Below are positions 1-8,640 of a stretch of 37,402 nt of DNA, piece by piece (the first letter of the stretch is position 1; each line of letters opens with the position of its first letter). A program made the position numbers and the translations under genes. The stretch covers positions 1-37,402 of the forward strand of contig JAFIGH010000046.1 in assembly GCA_020831525.1 (NCBI GenBank), given 5' to 3'. Under the pieces are notes generated by a model that saw nothing but the letters and a program-made list of their open reading frames with translations, was not told the DNA's origin and did not search any database. This DNA is from Opitutales bacterium. Lineage in GTDB: Bacteria > Verrucomicrobiota > Verrucomicrobiia > Opitutales > Oceanipulchritudinaceae.

Positions 1-144
1 TCGGGCGTAGCCGGGGAGCTTCAGCCCCCGGTCGGCGGCGGCGGGGGTGTTGCGGGACGGCGGGGGTGTGCGGCGCCGGTGTTGGGTGCGGGTGGTTGCG
101 GGTGCCCGGTCGCAGCGGTCGGGCGCTGAAGCAGCCCGACTACG
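1..144. other. GC-rich non-coding edge with two small hairpins
   Basis: This stretch lies downstream of the epimerase gene. No convincing gene is visible; the only open frame here is a proline/arginine-rich shadow. Two dyads can be read. GTCGGGC (118-124) pairs with GCCCGAC (134-140), just past the epimerase stop, and CCGGGG (11-16) pairs with CCCCGG (26-31). Neither is followed by a T-run on the minus strand, so a role in termination is only possible. Confidence 0.4.
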
Positions 145-1293
145 TCAGTTGCCGTCGGTGAGAAACCGGTATTCCGTGACTTGGGTGTAGACTTCGCCTG
201 GGCGAAGAATGGTGTTCGGAAAATCCGGTTGGTTTGGCGAATCCGGGAAATGCTGCGCCTCAAGGCAGAATCCGCTGCGGTGTTCGTAGGCGACACCGCG
301 TTTGCCGACGAGGGTGCCGTCGAGGAAGTTGCCTCCGTAGAACTGGAGGCCCGGTTCGGTTGTCCACACTTCCATGATGCGCCCGGTGTTGGGCTCGAAG
401 ACGAATGCAGCTTTGGCGAGTTCGCCGGTCTGGTTGTCGAGGACCCAGTTGTGGTCGAAGCCCTGACCGTATTGGAGTTGTTCGTCGTCGCGGTTGACGC
501 GGTGGGCGATGGCCACCGGGGTGGTCAGATTGAAGGGCGTGTCGAAGACGGGCCTGAGTTCACCGGTCGGGATGAGGCCCTCGTTCACGGGGGTGAAGCG
601 GCGGGCGTGGATCATAATCTCGTGTCCGTTGATGTCGCCGTTGCCTTCGCCGCGCAGGTTGTAGTAGTTGTGCTGGGTAAGGTTGACGGGCGTGGCCTTG
701 TCCGTGGTGGCTTCGTATTCGATGCGCAGGGCGTCGTCGTCGGTGAGCCAGTAGTAGACGGTGACGTCGAGGTTGCCGGGATAGCCTTCCTCGCCGTCGG
801 GGCTGCGGTAGGTGAGGCGCAGGCCGCGCGCATCTTCGCGATGGACGGGCGTGGCGTCCCACATGACCTTATCGAAACCGTGTTCTCCGCCGTGGAGGTG
901 GGCGGGAATTCCGCCCGGTTCGTCGTTGGTGGCGAGTTGGTAGGTCTCGCCGTCGAGTTCGAAGCGGCCATGCGCGATGCGGTTGCCGTAGCGGCCTATG
1001 AGACAGCCGAAGTAGGGCGATTTTTCCTCGAAGTCGGCGAAGTTGTCGAAGCCGAGGAGGATGTCGTCCAGTTCGCCGCCGCGGTCGGGCACGAGGAGGC
1101 GCACCATGGTGCCGCCATAGTTCATGATCTCGGCGTGCAGGCCGTTGGCGTTGACGAGCGTGTAGAGGCGCACTTCTTCGCCGTCTTTGGTTGTGCCGAA
1201 GGGTTCGTAGGTGACTTCGCGTTCAAGCATCGGTTGGCAGGCCGTGAGGAGTAGGGCTCCGGCGAGGAACAGGAGGTATTGTGTCGTTTTCAT
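145..1293 (-). CDS. galM: Aldose 1-epimerase (GalM family), predicted lipoprotein
   Basis: Interconverts alpha and beta anomers of free aldoses. The 382-residue protein has the mutarotase signature set: GRYGNRI near 100, LHGG with His134, TQHNYYNL with His208, GFDHNW with Asp280 and CLEAQHFPDSPN with Glu345. By family knowledge these are the catalytic and sugar-binding His, Asp and Glu residues. I chose the ATG at 1293 because it begins a lipoprotein signal (MKTTQYLLFLAGALLLTAC, lipobox Cys19). A frame extending to 1401 would run into the symporter gene. The signal suggests it acts in the periplasm or on the outer surface, equilibrating anomers released by exo-glycosidases before uptake. It is the last gene of the minus-strand block, 47 bp after the symporter. 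Family is certain; substrate range is not. No Shine-Dalgarno is visible. Confidence 0.93.
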   Translation of the reverse strand: MKTTQYLLFLAGALLLTACQPMLEREVTYEPFGTTKDGEEVRLYTLVNANGLHAEIMNYGGTMVRLLVPDRGGELDDILLGFDNFADFEEKSPYFGCLIGRYGNRIAHGRFELDGETYQLATNDEPGGIPAHLHGGEHGFDKVMWDATPVHREDARGLRLTYRSPDGEEGYPGNLDVTVYYWLTDDDALRIEYEATTDKATPVNLTQHNYYNLRGEGNGDINGHEIMIHARRFTPVNEGLIPTGELRPVFDTPFNLTTPVAIAHRVNRDDEQLQYGQGFDHNWVLDNQTGELAKAAFVFEPNTGRIMEVWTTEPGLQFYGGNFLDGTLVGKRGVAYEHRSGFCLEAQHFPDSPNQPDFPNTILRPGEVYTQVTEYRFLTDGN

Positions 1294-1340
1294 ATTGATT
1301 GATGATGGAGGGTTTGAATGGTAGCGGAAACGAAATTCGG

Positions 1341-2612
1341 TCATTTCGGCGGACGTTTGCTCCAGTAGTTTGCGAGGATGGAGCCGGAGATGTTCATCCA
1401 CGGGCTGAAGACGGCGGCGGCAAGCCCCACGGTGCCGAGCTTGCCCATGGCACCTGCAAGCCCGGAGGCCATGCCGCCGTTTTGCAGGCCGACCTCAAGG
1501 GCCATCGTCCGTGCCGAGCTGCGGTCGAGGCCAAACGCCCGGCTCAGCCAGTAGCCGAAGAAGTAGCCTGAGGTGTTGTGGAGAACGGCGGCGAGAAAGA
1601 GGAGGAAGCCGACTTCGAGGAGGTGGTCGCGTCCCGCCGCCGTGGTGACGAGCGTGAAATACACGATTCCCGCCATGGAGAAGTAGGGCATGACGGAATC
1701 CAGTTTGCGGAACCGGAGGGTGAGGAAGTGGTAAGCGAGGCCGGCGAGGACTGCGCCGGCGAAAAAACCGAGGAGTTCGAGCGTGGTGTAGACCGATTCC
1801 GGGACAGTGCCGTGCAGCCACGCGGCTCCGCCGGAAAGTAGAAACAGCAGCCATACAGCGGAGACTCCCGCGACAGTGAATGCACGCCGCCACCCTGTGG
1901 CAGACGCGCGCTTAAGGTAGTCGTGCAGCATGGCCGCGCCAATCGGAACAAGAACGATCTTAGTGATCTGCACCATCATGCCGATGAACGCGATTTCGAT
2001 GAGTGTGCCCGCGAACACCTGCATGAGGAAGGGCGTCATTATGGGTGCCGCAAGGGTAGCGACCGACGTTACCGTGACGGAGAGGACAAGATTGGCGCGG
2101 GCGAGGTAGGCCATGACATTGGAGGCGAGGCCGCTCGAGCACGAGCCGATGAGAATGATCCCGGCGGCGATCTCGACGGGAAAGTGGAAGATTTTGGTCA
2201 ACGTGAAACCGACCACGGGCATGATGGAAAACTGACAGAGTAGACCGATGAGAACGCCGCGGGGGTGCGTGCCCACACCCCGTAGGTCGGCAAGGCTCAT
2301 TTGCGTGCCCATGCCGAACATGACGAGTTGTACGACGAGAAGAATGAGCCACGGGCTGCGCATGTCGAAATCGCCGACGGTGAGAAACGCCGACGGGTAG
2401 ACCATGGCGGCGATGACGGCGGCGATAATCCAGCCGGTGTACTGGTAGGCGCGTAGGGCGGGGAGCGCGCCGAGGCCGATCGCCGTCCCGACCGCGGCGA
2501 GAACGCCTGCCGGTTGCGCGACAGCATCGGCGCCCGCGATGACGGCGCCGACGGCGGTGACGAAGGCGATACCCCCGAGGGCGAGAGAGAACTGGCGAAG
2601 ACGGAGAAGCAC
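1341..2612 (-). CDS. BASS-family (bile acid:Na+ symporter-like) transporter
   Basis: Inner-membrane secondary transporter of 423 residues with about ten hydrophobic segments. The recognisable core is GSCSSGLASNVMAYLARANL followed by LSVTVTSVATLAAPIMTPF, matching the conserved small-residue crossover region of the bile acid:sodium symporter (SBF/BASS) family. Bacterial members of this family carry organic acids with sodium. The start is a GTG at 2612, six bases after the stop of the racemase-like gene, with no Shine-Dalgarno, so translational coupling is likely. Position after an RLP, an acid-sugar kinase and a racemase-like protein suggests uptake of a sugar acid (an aldonate such as apionate or a related compound) rather than a bile acid. 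Substrate is inference; family call is firm. Confidence 0.88.
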   Translation of the reverse strand: MLLRLRQFSLALGGIAFVTAVGAVIAGADAVAQPAGVLAAVGTAIGLGALPALRAYQYTGWIIAAVIAAMVYPSAFLTVGDFDMRSPWLILLVVQLVMFGMGTQMSLADLRGVGTHPRGVLIGLLCQFSIMPVVGFTLTKIFHFPVEIAAGIILIGSCSSGLASNVMAYLARANLVLSVTVTSVATLAAPIMTPFLMQVFAGTLIEIAFIGMMVQITKIVLVPIGAAMLHDYLKRASATGWRRAFTVAGVSAVWLLFLLSGGAAWLHGTVPESVYTTLELLGFFAGAVLAGLAYHFLTLRFRKLDSVMPYFSMAGIVYFTLVTTAAGRDHLLEVGFLLFLAAVLHNTSGYFFGYWLSRAFGLDRSSARTMALEVGLQNGGMASGLAGAMGKLGTVGLAAAVFSPWMNISGSILANYWSKRPPK

Positions 2613-2618
2613 GGATCG

Positions 2619-3308
2619 TTACTTTTGGTGCGCATGCCCGCCGGGAAGAAAGATCTGCGCGAGATAGCGCATGGCGATGGGAGGGCTCGCTAGAATGGGG
2701 ACGCATTTGTCCTTGTCGTCGAGTGTGTCGACGACACGGGCCATGGAGGCTTGGGCGAGGACAACGACGTCGACTTCGCGTATGAGCGTGCGCAGTGCCT
2801 CCGCGACCATGGCGTCGTGTTTGTCGGCGTCTCCACTCATGAGGGCGTCGAAGGCACCTTCACAGAGGCGGGCTTCTATACGGACATCGCGCCCGGCGAA
2901 GCCGGCGCGCCGTTCGACAAGGTCGGCGGTGGGATCGAGCGTGGTCGGCAGTGTCGCGACCACGCCGATACGTTTGCCGGTGCGGACTGCCGTATCCGCC
3001 ATGGGCTGGTCGACACGGAGCACGGGGACGGCCGTGAACGGGACCGACGCCTCCACAGCCGGGCCGATGGAGGAGCAGGTGACCATTATATAATCGGCTC
3101 CCGCGCTCTCAGCCGAGGCGATGTGATTGGCCACACGCCGGGCGTTCCGCGGTGTCAGGGTGTTCTGGGCGATGACGTCGCGGATGAGGCTGTCGTCGGC
3201 AATGTGGAACGCGTTCACGCCGGGGAGGTGTTCCGCGCAGAGCTTTTGGAACACCGGCACCAGCGTGGCGGAAGTGTGAATGAGGGCGAGAGTGCTCGGA
3301 TGGTTCAT
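2619..3308 (-). CDS. Asp/Glu-racemase-superfamily protein with a single catalytic Cys
   Basis: A 229-residue cytoplasmic protein of the aspartate/glutamate/hydantoin racemase superfamily. The first catalytic-loop motif, VTCSSIG, keeps its Cys (Cys78). At the second loop, where two-cysteine members have a Cys in an LGCxxM-like motif, this protein reads VVLAQASM, so that cysteine is absent. A classical two-base racemisation is therefore unlikely; lyase, isomerase or hydrolase chemistry on a sugar acid is possible. The start is uncertain. The ATG at 3308 follows the kinase stop by 17 bp, has no Shine-Dalgarno and begins close to the family core. A TTG at 3329 overlaps the kinase stop (TTGA) and has AGGAG seven bases upstream, which would add seven residues. 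It sits between the DUF1537 kinase and the BASS symporter. Confidence 0.8.
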   Translation of the reverse strand: MNHPSTLALIHTSATLVPVFQKLCAEHLPGVNAFHIADDSLIRDVIAQNTLTPRNARRVANHIASAESAGADYIMVTCSSIGPAVEASVPFTAVPVLRVDQPMADTAVRTGKRIGVVATLPTTLDPTADLVERRAGFAGRDVRIEARLCEGAFDALMSGDADKHDAMVAEALRTLIREVDVVVLAQASMARVVDTLDDKDKCVPILASPPIAMRYLAQIFLPGGHAHQK

Positions 3309-3325
3309 TGTATGGAAAGTACGGG

Positions 3326-4639
3326 TCAAGGGTCGACTCCTGCCGCGAGTGAGAAGAAATGATCGTTCCCCACTTGTCCTCCTTTGAAGATGACTTCGGA
3401 TTCATGGACGTGCGGATTGGTTGAACGCGCCCGGCACAGCGGGGCGCCCGGCCAGAATTGCGCGGCGGCATCGACGGCGTCGATCCCGAGGGCGCGGGCG
3501 GCGTATCCGGAGGTGTCGCCGCCGGCCATCACGACGCGTCCGGTCTGTGCGTTCCGGAGAACAGCGTCGGCGCATGTCCCGAGTGCTGTGCCGAGGACAC
3601 GGGCGGTGTCCTGCGCACCGGACACCGCTTCGCTGAGTGCATCGGTATGGAGGATGACGTTCTTTCCCTTCGTGATGAGATCAACTACCCCGTCGACCGA
3701 CATGCGGATGGCGTTGTCTCGTTCCGCAGTGTCGAGGAGACGCGGAACGTCGAGCGCGTGGAGCGCAAACCCGCTTTCCCGTGCATGGCGTATTTGCGCT
3801 GTGGTGACCGGAGAGCGACTGCCGCAGAGGACAAGAATCGGCGCTGTCGGTTTCTCCGTTTCGGCGGCATGGAAGTTGCGGTCGGTAGACGAAGAAACGA
3901 GCGCCCTTTCCACCGAAGAGGAACCAACGGCAAAGAGCGGCCGGGCTTTCGAAGCGACCGCTGAAAGGATTTCGCCAACCCTGCGGATGTGCACGTCGTG
4001 GAGAGCGTCAAAGAGGATGTTGGCGAATCCCTTCCGGGCAAGCGAATCAATTTTGCGGATGATCTCAGGAACGGGTCTATCCAGGTCGAGAACATCAATG
4101 AGTCCGGTCTTGCGCCCGGTTTGCTCCGCGAGGTGCAGGCGCAGATCGCTTTCCTTCGCCGGGGTGACCGGATGGCGGCTCATCGAGGGATGGCGGTCGA
4201 GCCGGTGGATTTCGCCCGACCCTCCGATACCCATGCGTGCGAACAGGTTGCCGAAGACACAGTAGCGTCCAAGGCCGGGCGCGCCGACGAGAATAGGAAT
4301 CCACGCGTTCGGAAAAACGTCCGCGCCAATATCAAGGGCTTTGCCAATACTGCCTGTGGCGGGCGACGAATCAAAAGTTGAGCAGACCTTGTAGTGAATG
4401 AGTTGCGGCGAAAGTTTACGGAGAACGGCAAACGCGGGACGAAGCTCTTCCTCCATTGCCTCCGCGGCCAGAGACCGGCTGACACCCGCGATGCCGACGG
4501 CGTCGAAGCCGCGGCATTCGTCAAGCGCCTCTTGATCGGGCAGGCGCATAAAAAGTCGTGCCCTCAAGCCCGCGAGGGCCACTTGTTCGAGGGCGTCGGT
4601 TGAGCCCGTGAAGTCGTCGCCGTAGAACCCGAGAATCAT
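3326..4639 (-). CDS. DUF1537 four-carbon acid sugar kinase family (candidate 3-oxo-isoapionate kinase)
   Basis: ATP-dependent kinase of 437 residues. Motifs in order: GDDFTGSTDALE at 7-18 (substrate domain DDxTG), KVCSTFDSSPATGSIG near 84-99, CGSRSPVTTAQI near 272-283, MAGGDTSGYAARALGI at 371-386 and KGGQVGNDHF at 419-428 (nucleotide domain). This is the full DUF1537 pattern. Known members phosphorylate 3-oxo-tetronates, threonate, erythronate or 3-oxo-isoapionate (OiaK). The ATG at 4639 overlaps the RLP stop as ATGA and has GGAGA seven bases upstream; upstream in-frame codons lie within the RLP gene and encode a shadow. The coupling to an RLP is what points to the apionate route, where the kinase supplies the phosphorylated 3-oxo acid to the RLP. 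Specificity is inference; threonate- or erythronate-type substrates remain possible. Confidence 0.88.
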   Translation of the reverse strand: MILGFYGDDFTGSTDALEQVALAGLRARLFMRLPDQEALDECRGFDAVGIAGVSRSLAAEAMEEELRPAFAVLRKLSPQLIHYKVCSTFDSSPATGSIGKALDIGADVFPNAWIPILVGAPGLGRYCVFGNLFARMGIGGSGEIHRLDRHPSMSRHPVTPAKESDLRLHLAEQTGRKTGLIDVLDLDRPVPEIIRKIDSLARKGFANILFDALHDVHIRRVGEILSAVASKARPLFAVGSSSVERALVSSSTDRNFHAAETEKPTAPILVLCGSRSPVTTAQIRHARESGFALHALDVPRLLDTAERDNAIRMSVDGVVDLITKGKNVILHTDALSEAVSGAQDTARVLGTALGTCADAVLRNAQTGRVVMAGGDTSGYAARALGIDAVDAAAQFWPGAPLCRARSTNPHVHESEVIFKGGQVGNDHFFSLAAGVDP

Positions 4640-5883
4640 CGCTTCTCTCCGAATTTGGCGATGGATTTGGCGAGTTCGGGGTGGCTGCGGGCCGCTTCGT
4701 TGAGGGAGACGCCTGTGACAGCGGCCTCCCATGCCTGCCGCAGCGCGCGCACTCCGCCCGCGGGGCCGTCGGGATGGGCCATGATGCCCCCGCCCGCCAT
4801 GTAGAGGAGATCGACCGTCTGGGTACGCCGCCATGTCTCCGGCGCCTGTCCGCCCCATTGGCCGGACGATACCACCGGGAGGACGGAAAAACCGTCGAGG
4901 AAGGGTTGGAGGCAGGATTCGATGGAATGAACCACCGAGTCGTCGGGTTCCCAGAATTTATTGGCGATGCCGTTGACGTGGATCTGGTCGACGCCCGCGA
5001 GCCGCCACAGCTTTTGGTAGGCGCGGAAGTCGATGCCCAGAAGGGGATGGCGGTTGAGCATGCCCCAGCCGTTGCGGTGGCCGTGGACGGCGAGTTGGCC
5101 GCGGTCGCAGACCGCCTTTACGGCGGATAAGCCGACGCTGTTGATGCTGACCATCGCGCATGTGCCCTCCGCCTTCACGATCATGTCGTAGTGGCTATGC
5201 ATGGCTTCGAGTTCACCGCTGATGTTGAAGGCGTACATGACCCGCTTTCCAGTGCGGTCGGCGTGCCGCCGGAGGACGTCCATGACGGCGGACACACGCT
5301 CGCCGAAAGGCGAGTGCGGGGGGTCAGCCATCAACTCGTCGTCCTTGATAAAGTCGACCCCGGCCTCGGCGAGTTCACCGACGAAGCCCGCCGTTTGCTC
5401 CGGACTGAGGCCGACGCTCGGCTTGATAATCGTTCCGATGAGGGGGCGTCCTTCCACTCCGGTCAGACGGCGCGTGCCCACGACGCCGAAGGCGGGGCCG
5501 CGGAACCGGTCGGCAAAGGAGGGCGGGACCTCAAAGTCCATGAGCTTAAGACCGGAGAACTGGGCCAGCTCGTAGAGATTGCCCTGCAGCGTGGAAACGA
5601 GGGTAGGTAAGTTGTACCCGAAATTCTCGACTGACCATGAGATGGTGACATCGGCGCGCCGGAAATTTGTGCCGGGTGGGCGGCTTCCGGGAAGCGCGGG
5701 TGATTCGGAGGCATCAAGTTCGGTGACGCCTTCAACGCGGGCCCGGAAACGGTTGCGCAGCGCCTCGTCTTCGCCGGGAACCTCGACGAAGGTTCCGGAA
5801 GATTGCTCGCCCGCGAGCGATTCGGCGGCCGCGTGAACGTCGAGGGGCGTCTCGATACGGTATGTGGCACGGACCCGCTCCAT
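4636..5883 (-). CDS. RuBisCO-like protein (form IV), candidate acid-sugar phosphate decarboxylase or transcarboxylase
   Basis: A 415-residue member of the RuBisCO large-chain superfamily. Aligned by eye to the plant enzyme, it keeps Lys154 in GTIIKP (K175), the metal-site triad Lys180/Asp182/Glu183 in FIKDDE (K201, D203, E204), His269-Arg270 (H294, R295), His302 (H327), Lys309 (K334) and the phosphate glycines in AGGGIMAHPDG at 363-373. It loses K177 (Ser156) and H298 (Trp273), so it should not be a CO2-fixing RuBisCO. Known RLPs beside DUF1537 kinases include the 3-oxo-isoapionate-4-phosphate decarboxylase and the transcarboxylase/hydrolase of D-apionate catabolism; I cannot tell which applies. 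The ATG at 5883 lies two bases after the GH78 stop. A second ATG at 5901 would overlap GH78 and add six residues. Cytoplasmic; retains the carbamylatable Lys and metal ligands. Confidence 0.9.
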   Translation of the reverse strand: MERVRATYRIETPLDVHAAAESLAGEQSSGTFVEVPGEDEALRNRFRARVEGVTELDASESPALPGSRPPGTNFRRADVTISWSVENFGYNLPTLVSTLQGNLYELAQFSGLKLMDFEVPPSFADRFRGPAFGVVGTRRLTGVEGRPLIGTIIKPSVGLSPEQTAGFVGELAEAGVDFIKDDELMADPPHSPFGERVSAVMDVLRRHADRTGKRVMYAFNISGELEAMHSHYDMIVKAEGTCAMVSINSVGLSAVKAVCDRGQLAVHGHRNGWGMLNRHPLLGIDFRAYQKLWRLAGVDQIHVNGIANKFWEPDDSVVHSIESCLQPFLDGFSVLPVVSSGQWGGQAPETWRRTQTVDLLYMAGGGIMAHPDGPAGGVRALRQAWEAAVTGVSLNEAARSHPELAKSIAKFGEKR

Positions 5884-5885
5884 GG

Positions 5886-8612
5886 TCAGAATCCGCTCCA
5901 TGTGCTCTCGAACGTGTGCGTGCCCGGCTCTGCGCGGATGACGATGTGCCGCCCTTCGCGCGGGAGGTCGCCGGGCAGCGGATGGCCGTCGGCGTTGGGA
6001 CGGGTCCCGGGGTCGGCGGGGATGAAAACGCGGGCCGATGTGTTCGGGGGGATGCGCACGGTCCAGTGCAGGCGGCCGCCCTCGATGCGCCACTCGCTGC
6101 GGATCTCGCCGTGGATACTGCGATAGCGTGTCTTGGCGTGCCCGAGACGGGAGTCGGGCCATGGTTTGAGGACGAACTGCCGGAAACCGGGGTGATCCGG
6201 ATCCGTTTCGATTCCGCCGACGTGACGGAATAACCACTCGCCGATGGAGCCGAGCGAGTAGTGATTGAATGAATTCATGTGCGGATTAAAGAACCCGTCT
6301 TCTTCCGTCCAACCGTTCCAGCGCTCCCAGATCGTTGTCGCTCCGTGCTTCACGGGATAGAGCCACGACGGGTAGTCATCCTGCAGGAGCAGCTTGTAGG
6401 CGACATCGGCGTAGCCGTAGTCCGTGAGAATCGGGTTGAGGAAGCGGATGCCGATGAAGCCGGTGCTGAGGTGCCAGTCGAGCTTTCGGATGTTTTCGAC
6501 AAGATGTTCGGCGGCGCGCGCCCGCACATCTTCCGGCAGGAGGTTCATGGCAAGCGCGAGGAGGTAGGCCGTCTGTGTCTCGACGGTCAGGCGCCCGTCG
6601 CCGCTGTAAAACTCCTTTTGAAACGCATCACGTACGACTTCGAACATTGCCTCGAAGCGCGCGGCGTCCTCCCTATATCCGAGCGCGTGTGCCATCTCCG
6701 CCATCTTGGCGGCGTCGTCGGCCCAGAACGCCGTGGCGAGGAGGTTCTTCATGGGCGAGTGGGTGCGGAAACTTGTGTCGGAGGGGATGCACAACCAGTC
6801 GCCGTAGTTGTTTCCTAGTTCGTTTTCGCGGATCCCGCGCGGGTTGGTCCGTTCGAGGTAGTCGAGCCACGCGGTCATGGATTTCCAGTGGCGTTCGACG
6901 ATGCGCGTGTCGCCGTAGACCCGCCACATGGTGTGGGGTATGATAACCCCGGCGTCGGCCCAGCCGGCGCCGCCGCCCAGGCCGTCGAGACCGACGAAGT
7001 TGCCTTCGTCTTCCGGCAGACGCGGAGCGGTGTCGGGAAAGATTCCCTCCGGCGTCTGGGCGTCCGCGATGTCGGTCATCCACTTTGTGAAGAAGGCGGC
7101 GACGTCCATGTTGTAGGAGGCGGTGCGCATGAAGACCTCGGCGTCGCCCGTCCAGCCGAGGCGTTCGTCGCGCTGCGGGCAGTCGGTGGGGACGGTGAGG
7201 AAGTTGTCGCGCTGTGACCAAAGGCCATTGAGCCAGAGTCGGTTCACCCCGGGATGGGCGCACTCGAAACATCCGGCGTGGGGGAGGGCGGAGTGCACGA
7301 CGCATCCGATGGCGGTGTCGGCTGTCGGTTCGGTGGGCAAACCGTCGATCTCGAAATACTGAAAACCGTGGAAGGTGAAGCGGGGCTCCCAGATCTCCTC
7401 GCTCTTGCCGTTGCAGATGTAGACGTCCCTTGCTTTGGCGCGGCGGAGGTTTTCTGTGTAGAGATTTCCGTCGTTGTCGAGCCGCTCACCATGGCGCAGC
7501 TTCAGGCGGGTGCCGGACGGTGCCCGGACACGGATGCGTACCCAACCACTGATATTCTGCCCGAGGTCGAAGAGGTATTTGTCCTTGCCGACCGCTTTAA
7601 CGGATACGGGGTGGATTGTCTCCGTGATGCGGACAGGTTCGTTGCGCTGGGCCACGAGCGGTGCCTCCGGTGGATCGACAACGGCGGCGGGGAGCCATCC
7701 GTCGTCATTGTATCCGTGCTGGTCCGCGCCTTTGTTTTCGCGGCGGGCGTCGTAGGTTTCGCCCATCATAAAGTCGGAGGCAAGGACCGGGCCGGTGTTG
7801 CAGCGCCATGAGTCGTCGCTGGCGACGACGATACGTTCGCCCGAATCCAACTCCAGCTCGAGTTGGGCAGCAAGGCTGGTCCGGAAGCCGTAGCGGCCGC
7901 GTGTTTCCTGCCAGCCGACATACCCGCTCCACCAGCCGTCGCCGAGCATGGCGGAAAGGACGTTGGGCCCCTCGCGCAGCCACGCCGTGACATCGTAGGT
8001 CCGGTATTGGATGCGTTTCCGGTAGTCCGTCCATTCCGGGGCGAAGAGATCGTCGCAGATACCGACACCGCCAAGGGTAAATTCAAAGATGCCGCGGGCG
8101 CTTGCGTATAGTGTTGCGCGGCGCACGCCGGAGGGCACGGTGAAAACCTTCCGGAAACACGCCGGTGTGGCTGGTTTGGTTCTGTCGCCGGGCGTGGCTT
8201 TTGAGTCGCGGGCGAAGATCGCCGGGTCGGCTGCAATCCAGTCGGTCTCCCAGTCACCGGCGTCCAGCAGGCCCATGCTCCAGTATTCGGCGTCGGATAC
8301 AGAGGAATTGCCTTCGGAATCCCACACCTCGACATTCCAGTAGCAATACTGCCGCGATTGAAGGGGGCTTCCGCCGTAGACGATGTGCCGGGTTTGGCTG
8401 CTGTCGGTGCGTCCGCTGTCCCAGAGGTCCGCCCCGTCGGCGGCGAGAAACTCCGGTGCCGTGGCGACGCGCACCCGGTAGGCCGTCTGGCGCGCGCCGT
8501 CGCCCTCGGATTCGATGGTCCAGCCGAGGCGTGGACTGCGTTCATCGATACCGAGCGGGCGCGCGAGGTATTCACAGCGCAAGTCGGTGGCTTGGAAGCG
8601 GGAGACTGTCAT
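5886..8612 (-). CDS. GH78 alpha-L-rhamnosidase
   Basis: A 908-residue bacterial alpha-L-rhamnosidase releasing terminal alpha-L-rhamnose. The N-terminal beta domains start with the family's LRCEYLARPLGIDERSPRLGW. The Bac_rhamnosid core carries CPQRDERLGWTGD with Glu483 as the likely general acid, GWADAGVIIPHTMW near 550-563 for the (alpha/alpha)6 barrel, and GATTIWERWNGW with Glu763 as the likely general base, followed by SFNHYSLGSIGEWL. There is no signal peptide, so it probably acts in the cytoplasm on imported oligosaccharides. The ATG at 8612 is preceded by gatttc and no Shine-Dalgarno. It lies two bases from the RLP start and 78 bp after GH127, with a strong hairpin between. Rhamnose is a main component of RG-I and of RG-II side chains. 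Confidence 0.95.
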   Translation of the reverse strand: MTVSRFQATDLRCEYLARPLGIDERSPRLGWTIESEGDGARQTAYRVRVATAPEFLAADGADLWDSGRTDSSQTRHIVYGGSPLQSRQYCYWNVEVWDSEGNSSVSDAEYWSMGLLDAGDWETDWIAADPAIFARDSKATPGDRTKPATPACFRKVFTVPSGVRRATLYASARGIFEFTLGGVGICDDLFAPEWTDYRKRIQYRTYDVTAWLREGPNVLSAMLGDGWWSGYVGWQETRGRYGFRTSLAAQLELELDSGERIVVASDDSWRCNTGPVLASDFMMGETYDARRENKGADQHGYNDDGWLPAAVVDPPEAPLVAQRNEPVRITETIHPVSVKAVGKDKYLFDLGQNISGWVRIRVRAPSGTRLKLRHGERLDNDGNLYTENLRRAKARDVYICNGKSEEIWEPRFTFHGFQYFEIDGLPTEPTADTAIGCVVHSALPHAGCFECAHPGVNRLWLNGLWSQRDNFLTVPTDCPQRDERLGWTGDAEVFMRTASYNMDVAAFFTKWMTDIADAQTPEGIFPDTAPRLPEDEGNFVGLDGLGGGAGWADAGVIIPHTMWRVYGDTRIVERHWKSMTAWLDYLERTNPRGIRENELGNNYGDWLCIPSDTSFRTHSPMKNLLATAFWADDAAKMAEMAHALGYREDAARFEAMFEVVRDAFQKEFYSGDGRLTVETQTAYLLALAMNLLPEDVRARAAEHLVENIRKLDWHLSTGFIGIRFLNPILTDYGYADVAYKLLLQDDYPSWLYPVKHGATTIWERWNGWTEEDGFFNPHMNSFNHYSLGSIGEWLFRHVGGIETDPDHPGFRQFVLKPWPDSRLGHAKTRYRSIHGEIRSEWRIEGGRLHWTVRIPPNTSARVFIPADPGTRPNADGHPLPGDLPREGRHIVIRAEPGTHTFESTWSGF

Positions 8613-8640
8613 GAAATCGTATCTATTAACTACCTAGGCA

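Noticed and set aside
21-296. 91-codon minus-strand frame at the left edge
   Set aside because: It overlaps the end of the epimerase gene in another frame and is Pro/Arg/Thr-rich low complexity.
4636-5883. RLP as a CO2-fixing RuBisCO
   Set aside because: K177 and H298 equivalents are missing, there is no small subunit or phosphoribulokinase nearby, and the kinase partner is of the acid-sugar type.
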